DNA of 64,000 nt from positions 1,550,001-1,614,000 of the forward strand of contig JBBPUQ010000005.1 of assembly GCA_038501195.1 (NCBI GenBank). The letters run 5' to 3'. The translations under genes and the position numbers were made by a program. This DNA is from Nemania diffusa (Eukaryota; Ascomycota; Sordariomycetes; Xylariales; Xylariaceae). Shown here one piece after another: positions 11,871 to 21,787 of the stretch. Position 1 is the first letter of the stretch. The number at the start of each line of letters is the position of its first letter. The notes beneath the pieces were generated by a model. That model ran no database searches, was not told the origin of the DNA, and saw only the letters and a program-made list of their open reading frames with translations.

Positions 11871-14716
11871 ATGGCGTCCGCCACGAAGTCCTCTGTTGAG
11901 GAGGCCCCCTCCCAGGACACGGACAAAGGTGACTAGTCATCAAACCATCCATCTTCTACACCTCTCTTCACTTGTCTCGGAATATATTGCTAACACTGCA
12001 TATATAGTCGTTGTTACGCTGTCCCTGCGAGGTCCATATCCGAACCCAACACGCCGATTAGTCCTCACTCGTAACCGTCCGGTTGTCCCCATCGGCCGGT
12101 CTTCTAAAGTTCATAGCAAAGGCTTCGTTCCAGCCGATGACAACGCCTGGTTCGACAACCCCGTTATGTCACGACAGCACGCTGAGCTAGTCGCCAAATT
12201 CAACGAGGAGCCTTTTGTAAGCCCTTGCCTCGCTTGGTGCCGCATAATTTCATCTCACTTGAAGCCGTACTAACTGTTTTACCGTCTAGGCCGTCTTCAT
12301 AACCGATGCCTCGTCTTTCCACGGCACATTCCACACTGCAAACAACGGACATAATAACGAACAACCAATCGTCCCCGGCGAGTTAGTCAAGCTAACCAAC
12401 GGTGATATTATCCGATTCGGAATTGATATCTTTCGATCTGAAAAAACTTATCCGCCGTGCTCCGTTGAATTTGCTATGGAGGAAGTGGCTGAGAAGTAAG
12501 CACTTAGTCCACCACTGCGAGGGATACCAGAAGCTAACCTGCAATTAGACCTGATAATCTTAATCTTCCCCTCCGAGGATTCGCTGTTCCGGATTACATA
12601 GACGACGACGATGATGATAGTGCCTCCGAGGACTTAGCAGCCTATATGTCTATCAAAAAAGGAGCCAAGCCGATCACTCCCGAGCCTAAGGCGATGATAT
12701 CCGTTAACGGCAGCAGACCTCTTCCCATCGACCTTACAACTGATGGTGATGATTTGCCATTTTCCGCTGCCAAACTCTCTGGTCGTTCTACTGTTGCAGG
12801 CGACATGCCTTCTGATGTAATCGATTTGACGTCTGAAGCGAACTGCGAATCTGATGATGAACTACGTATAGTTGATCCGACCGTACCGCACTCATCCGGA
12901 TTTGCTATTGGCTCTTCGGCCTTAAACTCTTCAAATGATCGTGCTGGTTCTCTAGCCCTTATAAAACCAATTCGCGCTTGTGGTGGAAGGCTTGTCTTAC
13001 CTCCCTCAATGACGGTGCCTTCAGAAGATGATGAGGACGTGTATATGTATCCCGGTAACTGGTCCGACGATGACCTCGATAGCGTAGTGACCCAAGATTC
13101 GCGGCAATCAGTCGGTTCTTTAGGAGCCGCGGAGGAGATTAATCAGCGAACTGAGGCAGATGAGCTCTCACGAGACCATGATGACAACTCGTCTGCGGTT
13201 GTAGATCAGCATAAATTCGACATCTCCGACGAAGACTTCTATGAAAGTAAGCCCACCCAAAACCCGTCGAACTCATAAGTTTTGCTAATGTTTCTAAGGC
13301 GACGGCATCTCTTATTTCAATACAGGCACAGATTCTGAGGACGGCGATAGGAGCTCATCTCCTAGCGAGGAAGATGAAGAAGACGAGGAAGACGAGGAGG
13401 ACGAGGAAGATGAGGAAGATGAGGAAGATGATAATGACAATGGAGAGAATGACGATGACGAGCTGGATGCGATGCCGGAACTTCTTTATGACCAACCCCA
13501 CACCGAGACGTCGGTTCCTTTGTTGACGACCCATCATCAGCTAGCTCGTTGTGAGGCTACAATGTCTCATGTTCCTAGTCGATTTGGTCTCCCCCCTCTA
13601 GGTGTTGCTTCATTGACCGGATCTTTTACTACTCGTCACACTTCACACGATCGTGATCCGAGTCCCTCCGATGCGGCTCTATTCAAGCGTGCCCCATTAT
13701 TGGATAATGTTGCAAGTGCCAGCAGAGCCCAGAAACTTGGCGAGAAGAGCGGAAAGTTCGAGTTTTTCGCCGCCAGGGAGAAAAACCGTGCAGCTGTCAG
13801 CCAGCATCATCCTACAGTCCCTATTTCAGCTCTCAGAGAAACACTGCAAGTTTCTCCCGATGATTACAATAGTGATCTCGAGCCAATGGCAATGACCAAT
13901 GCCTCTCGGAGCGCTTCGCCCCTCCCCTCATCTGTCCCGGAGACCACTGCTATAGGTAAAGGGACAGAAAACGATGTGCCTCAAGGTAGCTCCAAGGTGC
14001 CCGAGGCACCCGACGCGACTTCGATCAAGTTAGGTGACACAGATACAAATCCATTCTCGGTTTGGACCGTCTCCGGCGATCTGTTTATTAATAACCCCCC
14101 AACTGAGGACCCTATGACATTATTACAAACCCACCAATGTCAACCAGCGGATTTCGATATGACTAGCGCTTACAAATTTCAACAAAGCAAGCTAGCTACT
14201 TCGGCGGAAACAGTTTCCAAAACTCGGGGTCTTCCTATCCAAGACCTCCTCGCCCAGGAGCCAAAGCAATGTTTAACTGTTAGCCAGCCGATACCTAAAC
14301 CGACTGCTTCTAGAGATTCGCCTGCAGGCTGCGACCCGGCATCCACCAAGCGTTCTTATGAAGAAGCCTTCAATCAGCCTGATCAGTCTGAGGAGGTGGC
14401 CATACCCAAGCTGTCACACAGTATTACTGCACCCTACCCTACTTACGCTGGTAGGACGGAGTGCCGGGGCCGAACCCACCAAGAACAGGTTAAAGCCCCA
14501 ACCGCGCAAACCAACGATGTTGCTCAAGATGCCCCATTTGTAGAGGAGCAAGAGACGCCGGCACATGAGCCAGCTGTAATCTTGATTCGACCTGAAGATT
14601 CTCGACCTGCGAAGAGGATGCGGATGGCTACGGTAGCTGCTCAAGTTGTAGCTTGTGTGGCTCTAGGAGGCGCTGCGACCTTCTCCTATTTAGTGAATAC
14701 TGCCCCTGTGTTTTAG
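11871..14716 (+). CDS. FHA-domain protein with C-terminal membrane segment
   Basis: Five exons: 11871-11928, 12008-12216, 12290-12495, 12549-13246 and 13326-14716. They sum to 2562 nt in frame, 853 residues. An FHA phosphothreonine-binding domain (about 20-150) shows the core residues: IGRSS (G49-R50), SRQH (S74, H77) and HGTF (G101-T102). The middle is acidic and disordered, with an uninterrupted Glu/Asp tract just after the last intron. The C-terminus has a hydrophobic segment (VVACVALGGAATFSYLV) eight residues from the end, the arrangement of a tail-anchored protein. FHA plus tail anchor recalls SLMAP/Far9-Far10 proteins of STRIPAK/Far complexes, but I see no long coiled coil, so that identity is not claimed. 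A second in-frame acceptor at 13298 would add nine residues. Start choice: this is the only ATG leading into the FHA strand through a canonical intron. Confidence 0.82.
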
Positions 14717-17588
14717 TGGCTGTATTTATATCCTGCAAAACGACACCTGCGAGTGCAAATAGCAATCCCGGCGTTTCAGGGTAGAAGAGGCGTTAAGGTT
14801 AATGAGGCAAGGATATTTCACAGGCCTTTTTGAGAGGTCCACGACATGGTCAGGTAGTCAAGTTTCGATGGCAAACTCCATGCTCTACGAATGCTATAGT
14901 GAAGGAGTTTTCTGTTTGGTGTTCAGCCGCTACGTGGCCTTACGATTTGATTTTATGGTCGTTTCTGTTCATGTTTAATAGCTTCACATCCTGACGTCCC
15001 AGCTAGCGCTTACGACTAGTAGATGTCGGTAGAAGAATAAATACGATTCTCCTAACAGCTGTACTATGAGGAATATGCTCTATGTAGTCTTTCAGGGCCA
15101 GTTTTGGGGTACCATGTAATAATGAATAGTAGAGGAGTGCCAGGCGGTTAGTTGGTCCCATGGCTAGTTACACGGAAAATGTCATTACAACGGCCAGGGA
15201 GCACGCAACGCACTTAAGATTTATTTCTTATGCTATAGATGGCCAAGCCGGTAAGACATGAGTGTTGTTGATGATCCAGGCGTTGAATGTAATAAAAAGT
15301 TTGAAGCCTGTCGGATTGTGCTTTGACAATGGTTCAAAGATCATTCCGGTGGTCGTGATGATTGGACCACGCTGAAATCTGGAAATAAGAAAATCGAAGT
15401 CTACGATACCAGGTTCGAATCTCTTACGAACAGAGATAAGAACGGGGAGCGGAAAATTATGAGAGGGGTAGTAGAAAAGAGGATGGCTAACATGTTAAAT
15501 GTGAACCAGTGTAAACGCTGAGATAGTAACGGAGATGTACTAATAGTGTCGTAGAAATCTTCCGAGAGGTCCCAACATTACTCTCAGCTACTTGATATAC
15601 TACTAGATTACTTATTCGGTATACTTGAGGCAATTAACACAGATTTGCGTGATCAGGTACTCTCGCCGTCACCCTGTCTACTCAATGAAGACCTCCTAAA
15701 CGACGACGATATCCGACTTCATTCTCGTGACGAGGTCCGACGGCAACCTCATTTCAAGCTTGTCGGATGTGCTCGGACGGGGAGGGATTAGAGACACTAC
15801 CGCCGTAGCCGAACCAGCCCGTCGGGAAGTGTGGCACCCGCGTGTGACCGCTTCTTCTGATCCCTTGTGATGTTGCCAAGCGCGGAGGTGGAGTTGGAGA
15901 TGGTGTAAGATACTACCCTGTTCAACGTAGTTTGCTCTCGCCGACATTGTGGACGCGGCCGCCTTGTTCAGGCAACCGAGGGGTGCCGCAACTATTGCCG
16001 AGGGCGAGGCGTTGATCGGGCCGCGATCGTATCTGCTTGATTGCGCGTCGTGGAGGGTTGGGGGACAAAGCCGTTAAAGATTGGAAGCACAGCATGAAGA
16101 CGTGGCAAATAATATGTCCATTCTCATCCTTAGGAAGGCGGCGCCGGCTGAAGATAAATATTATCTGTCTTGGAGGCTGATAACTTAACCATTTAGTCAT
16201 CGAATGTTTATAGGATCTAGATATTTCAATGGCTGGGCACGGCCAAATGAAAAATATGCACTTGAGGCCCTACATATAAGCCAAAAGAGGAAGTCTCTAG
16301 TGACTCTATCAAGTATTCAACCTATTTTATGCTCCTCTTCTTCGAAATGTAGCTCGGATGTCCTGTGCTAGAACAAGAGCTAGCTACTCTAGATCCGTGG
16401 GGGCTTTCTCTAGGAAATCCATACTCTACGTTTCTATGTCGTCTAATTGAAGTGTGATTCCTGCTTCATACCGATGAGCCGTACAAGAAATGGAAAATAT
16501 ATACTACAAGTTAATTCTATATACCAATCGCTGTTTCATGCGAGACCTGCCTCACTTTCATACTACGCCGCACTCATTTGGACCAAATGGCACGTTAGAA
16601 TAAGTACGGATGCCGGCAAGTGTTAGTAAACAAGCACCGAGACTACAAGTCATAGAATATAAATAGTAGGGTTGTTGTACGTAAAAGACCATGATAGGCT
16701 GTATGGATAGTCGAAAGCTGCCTATTTTACTGAGCAGCCATGACGCGAAATGGTCAGTGATCATTTTAATTGGCTATGGCGCTACCAAAGAGCCGCTTTT
16801 GTCCCTGTTTATGGACTCGCGAGATCCAGCAAGGGATTTCCAAGAACGGCTACGTGTTTTGTGGCTAATGGGCCATGACAGCCAAGGCCACGATGCAGCG
16901 AGCCGTTGTGACCCCAGACTCGACAGCGTGTGCGGAAGGCTGGTTGCAAAATCTTGACGCACAAATTGCGCCGCAGCTAACATGCTAGATATATTGGCAG
17001 TGATATGATATCTTGCTTGTCACTTAAGGCACGGCGGAAAAAAACCAACGGCGGAATATGGAAAAGTGAAACACACTCTACCCACGGAATCCAACGAGGG
17101 TACAAACCCTGACTAGCTCGCAATCTCCTACCTCAAGCTCTGGCTGCCCGCTTCTCTGGGTTTACCATTCGTATGGAGAGGGGTCAGATGAAGAAGCTGT
17201 AGTAGTACAACTATGGCCTCATCCGTTCTCACATATAGTGACATCGGATATCAAATGACAAGAACCCCATACTATCGGGTGGCCTCGTTCTGCTCCGGGA
17301 AGGCAACAACTGAAGGCTCGAACTACCAGTGTCGGACAGCCCAATCAGCACACCCATATTGGTTCTTGTGAACATCCGTGAGTAACAGAAGATCCCGAGG
17401 GCGTGAATTTGGCCATAACACAAGATAGTCCAAGGTTGAACAAGACTCCTGAGGATGACGAGCATATAAGGCGGCCTGGACTCCCTGTGTACAAGAGGGA
17501 AATACAAGGCAAAGACGGGGCATGTATAGGAATATCTTCACGAGAGAACACGCCATTTATAACAGTATCATTATCCACAGAAACAATC
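14717..17588. other. Intergenic, no convincing gene
   Basis: A 2.9-kb spacer. Frames of 60-92 codons occur (15696-16200 on minus, 16691-16957 on plus), but they overlap one another, show no domain or clear intron joins, and are probably chance. A T-loop-like GGTTCGAATC near 15412 has no matching cloverleaf. The last few hundred bases should contain the promoter of the zinc-ribbon gene. Confidence 0.5.
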
Positions 17589-17968
17589 ATGACCTACCAG
17601 TCGAATCAAGCCTGCGACTTTTACGGACGGCAGCTGCAGGAGATTCCTGGCATTGGATCGAGCAATCTCAGGCCGATCCTATGTAGAGAATGCCATGGAG
17701 GCTACCACCATATAAGAAAGTATGCACACTTCAAATCTCCATCGGTGTTCTGGGAGCTCACACCTATATGCTTAGTGGCACAACATGCGCTGCGTGTAAT
17801 AACAGCTTTATCGAGTTGCTATCAGATGTTGACTACCGGCAACTGGGCGAAAGTCACGGTTCGAACGTGGCCTTAAACTCAAAACATAGCGACTCTAAAA
17901 AACACGACAAAAAGGGAGGGAAAAAGGACCAAAGTTCTTCTAGAACGTCCCGGAGCACGCGTCATTAA
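17589..17968 (+). CDS. Small stand-alone zinc-ribbon protein (BCA2/RNF126 N-terminal type)
   Basis: This gene appears only when two frames are joined by a canonical 56-nt intron (17720-17775, donor GTATGC, CTCAC branch, acceptor TAG). Exons 17589-17719 and 17776-17968 give 324 nt, 107 residues. The junction creates a four-cysteine pattern: C32-x2-C35, twelve residues, C48-x2-C51, followed by NNSFIELL. The same CX2C-X12-CX2C spacing with a following FIEE/L stretch is found in the N-terminal zinc finger of RNF126/RNF115 ubiquitin ligases, which binds ubiquitin or BAG6 clients. No RING domain follows. The C-terminal third is Lys/Ser-rich (SKKHDKKGGKKDQSSS). It could be a ubiquitin- or client-binding adaptor, or the surviving N-terminus of a lost ligase. 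The reading frame extends upstream to 17403, so the start is uncertain. Confidence 0.55.
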
Positions 17969-19430
17969 GCATTAGCACGCCACATGCCTTTCGGGCGTTA
18001 ATCGGATACCTACATCTGCCCATCTAGTGGCAACCGGCACTACTATAATTAATTTGCTAGGATACGGGTTAGAAACCGGAGGGTTTTTTTTTTTTGGGCG
18101 GGCAATTTAGGAGGTCGGGCGACATGCAAAGGGCAACTCTCGTACCAGCACAGGGTTTTCTTGTACTATCTTAGGAAGGACATAAATCTTAGTTTTCAAA
18201 GCCGTTTTGAAGAGATGACATAATGAGAGAAGATGGCTTTACAGTTACCCACACGGATAGTGTATAACTTTCTAGTAATGAATAATGAACCTCACACCAA
18301 CCCACACTGCTAGCTATGTAGGAGAATCCGCAATATAATATGACTTAACGGATCAGGGGTTGAATTGGGCTGAAAGGCATCGGATGTAGCATGGAAGCCA
18401 CAATGCGACCTCACCTGTACACAATGCTCCAAATGTCATAGACGAGGGCCCGAACACTAGGAAATGGGCCTTGCATACTCTGTTCCAAGAGGAAGAGGTG
18501 CATGTGCGGTGAAACAATGAAACTACCCGATCCGACGGGACGATTGCAGGACTGGAAGGCTGCGCATAACCGTACTAATCTGTACACACGGCTTGAAATC
18601 GTTTATATTCATAATTTTGGGTTTAATCTAGCATTGAAAATGTTACTTTGATGTGTGGAAGACTTGAAATGAAACCGGAGCTGGTATAACTGGAGCTAAT
18701 ACTCACGGTTTGTTGGTGTCGGAAGCTAGCTGAACGGTTGAAATAATATGTAGCACTTTCTTTTCTTAGACACATGAGCAATAAATGAGAAGCGAGTGAG
18801 CGCGTGCCTAGGCAATCGGATAATGTGAGCTGAGAATGAAAATGAAGGAGAAGAAAGTCATAATCAGAAAGTGTAATGTGAGATGAGAAGGTACCCGTAT
18901 ACTGTATACAGCACTACTTGTATATATAATTATATTGGATTCACTAAACCCGTATCTTCAGGGTCAAACCCATTTAGGTACATTCAAGGCTAATGTCACC
19001 TAATAAGTAGATGGACTCTCTATTTTTGAGTGTATATTTTTCGGCAGCAAAAAAGTTTCAACTTATTTGCAAAATTTAAACAGCTTACCTAGGTACATGG
19101 TTAGGCTTAGGTAAGCTGTTATGAGTTACCACATGCAGGTAGGCTGTATTAAGTACCTACTTCAGATAGGTACCTGGTAGGTCCACTCAGGAAGGTGTTA
19201 GCCGCTAGGCGATCACCTAGTAAGCGCTGTGGGCGACCGTACGTACTCAACGCGGCACGTGTGCATACGCGCTGTTACGTAGGTACCTAAGCTTCCATCC
19301 CTGGTAATCTTGAGTTCTTCATGACTCCAAGAAGCTGACAATTCTACGAAAGCCTGGTTCCGGGCTGCCCCTCTCATAACACACTACTGCCCTTTTGCTG
19401 GCAATGTTATGACCTCTCTAGTGTAGCACT
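17969..19430. other. Intergenic upstream of LST8
   Basis: 1.46 kb with no open frame of note. It contains a poly-T tract near 18084, a TATATATAAT run near 18921, a purine-rich stretch (about 18830-18890), several TAGGTACCT motifs (19087-19275) and a 13-bp perfect hairpin described separately. The right part is the LST8 promoter. Confidence 0.55.
19079..19120. repeat. Inverted repeat, 13-bp perfect arms
   Basis: Arms AACAGCTTACCTA (19079-19091) and TAGGTAAGCTGTT (19108-19120) are exact reverse complements separated by 16 bases. The element lies about 310 bases upstream of the LST8 ATG and incorporates two copies of the dispersed ACCTA/TAGGT motif. It may form a cruciform or bind a dimeric protein; no function is shown. 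Confidence 0.6.
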
Positions 19431-20692
19431 ATGTCTGTCATACTTTGCACAGGTAAGTGATCTGGTGCTTAATTGCCTCCGGCTTCCCAACTCTCCTTGC
19501 GGGCTCATGAACTGACCTCGAGGCCTAGCTGGCTATGATCACACGATCAGGTATGCGCCAGCCTGAAAACGGCCATGACTATCAACGTCACCGATTCTCA
19601 TGGGACTGCCTGAATAACTGACACCGCTTTCTTTAGATTCTGGGAGGCTTTATCGGGCATCTGCTCGCGCACAATTCAGCATCCCGACTCTCAAGTCAAC
19701 CGTCTCTGCATCTCGCCCGACAAGCGCTTCCTCGCCGCTGCCGGCCACACCTCCGTCAAGCTCTACGACATCAAATCCACAAACCCGAACGCACTATTGA
19801 CCTTCGAGGGCCACACAGGCAATGTCACTGGGGTTGCCTTTCACTGCGAGGGAAAATGGATGGTGACAAGCTCCGAGGATGGGACCGTCAAGGTTTGGGA
19901 CACGCGAAGTGGAACTATACAACGGAGCTATAGCCATGGCTGTGGAGCAAACGATGTTGTTATTCACCCGAACCAAGGCGAGATCATAAGTTGTGATCGC
20001 AGTGGTAGCGTGCGTGTCTGGGATTTGGGCGAGAACAATTGCTCACACCAATTAATTCCCGAAGAAGATGTGTCGGTCTCGAGTGTGACAGTCGCTAGTG
20101 ACGGCTCTCTCCTCTGTGCCGCCAACAATGCCGTAAGCACCACTGCCTTTCACCGTGCTTGCAATCACGCAACCTCTTTCTTCAGTTATGTGAACTAATG
20201 CTTCTCCCCTAACAGGGCAATGTTTTCGTCTGGTCACTTCGCCAGGGTGACGTGGGCACTGAACTTATCCCACTGACGCAGTTCTCAGCGCACAAGGAGT
20301 ATATCACTCGAATCCTCCTGTCCCCCGATGTCAAGAAGCTCGCGACTTGTTCAGCAGATCACACGGCCAGAATCTGGTCCGTACCCCTCATCGACCCCGA
20401 CTCGCCCGAAACCCCTATGATGATGACAAACGGCAACGGTGCACAACAAACACTACTTACCAACGGAGATGGCGGACCCAAACCTTTCCCTCTGGAGGCC
20501 ACGCTGACTGGCCACCAGCGCTGGGTCTGGGACTGTGCCTTCAGCGCCGACTCGGCGTATCTGGTGACAGCTTGCAGCGATCATTACGCGCGATTATGGG
20601 AGCTCGGCAGCCAGACGGTTATTCGCCAATACAACGGGCATCACAGAGGCGCTGTATGTGTTGCACTGAACGATTACTCGGAGTCTAGATAG
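19431..20692 (+). CDS. lst8: LST8, WD40 subunit of TOR complexes
   Basis: Four exons: 19431-19452, 19529-19550, 19637-20132 and 20216-20692, giving 1017 nt, 338 residues. The first two coding exons are 22 nt each and together encode the conserved opening, VILCTAGYDHTIRFWEA after the third intron junction. The WD40 repeats of a beta-propeller follow, with WD-type repeat ends such as VKVWD, VRVWD, VFVWS, ARIWS and ARLWE. The tail NGHHRGAVCVALND is typical of LST8. The protein binds the kinase domain of TOR and stabilises TORC1 and TORC2, controlling growth in response to nutrients. Length is slightly above the usual 310-320 because of an insertion rich in Asn/Gly/Thr (about 255-275). It converges with the SCY1-like gene. 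All introns have GT-AG ends. Confidence 0.95.
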
Positions 20693-21787
20693 CCCCTAGT
20701 TCCGCGCGTTATACGGGACTGTACGATTTGGGTTCATGCCGATTTTGAACCTGACTCTGATGCCTGTAGTGTAAACAGCCTCTAGAGCAACATTGATATC
20801 GTGGGATGCCGTGGATAATACTACCCTACTCGCGGTGACTATCCCTAGTTATGTTGCGCCGAGCACTTAGCCTGGAAGCTGGCTGTATGAGACATGAATG
20901 CAAGCGCTACAACTGAAGGCCTTGCTGTTAGGAATTACGTTGATTTTCCACCTGAGGATTACACTTTCAGGGGTTAGGATGATGCCTATTTTATAGCGGA
21001 TAGGAGTTAAGGCAGGCCTTACGGCCACGGGCGGGATGGAACGAGTCGGGAATAGGTTGCTGGTGTCTGGAGTGGTAACCATATGAGGCACAGCTTTCCC
21101 CCACTGTGTATACTGTTAGTAATGCGACGTGTTTCGTGTAGATGTCATGCGATGGAAGTTTTACTTAGGTTGTTCATTAAGCTCATACTGACGAGCCGAC
21201 GAACGAGGCACGCAGGCGTGTAATGGAAGGCGGCCTGTTAGGCGGTTTAATAAGAGTATTATAACAACTGCTTCTTGATCCGACTGATGGAATTCTTAGT
21301 CACTTGTTCTATCATGTGATAACAACACTAGCCATGCCATAGATGAGATGATCACTTTTACCACCATCAACTGCACTAGAAAAAAGGGAGTAAAAAGGTG
21401 AAAAAGGAGACATCAAGATAGTATTGGTATGTCCAATAACAGACGCCCTTTTTCCATCCATTTATGCTATGTCTCCTGCTATCCAGCTGCGCAAAGCTCT
21501 TCTTCTCTATTATATTACCTAGGTACTCGAAACGCCGTGCCCATGCTGTATATACCATGTCGCTCCAATATCATAGGTCATTGAACTTCCTTAGCCTCGT
21601 TCATTATGCATGTCTGCCGTGCTCCGCATCTTTCCAGCTGTTGTCTCTTCTATTCAAACTTTCGTTCTTAGAGTTATCTACTATCCACACGCGTAAACCT
21701 GATGTCAAGCCGGTAAATTCTGGCTCCTGGGGCTACGTGAGTAGGGGGGTAGGTAGATTCGCCTACTGTCGGATATACAAAACCCCC
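20693..21787. other. Convergent 3' intergenic region
   Basis: 1.1 kb between the 3' ends of LST8 (+) and the SCY1-like gene (-). It should hold both 3' UTRs and terminators. Only short frames are seen, and the longest one entering from the right (21464-22288, plus) is mostly antisense to the SCY1-like C-terminus. Nothing else recognised. Confidence 0.6.

Noticed and set aside
15380..15430. GGTTCGAATCTC resembling a tRNA T loop
   Set aside because: No acceptor or T stem pairs around it and no A-box sequence at the right distance upstream.
15696..16200. Two overlapping minus-strand frames
   Set aside because: No domain, no splice pair that joins them, and composition like the surrounding spacer.
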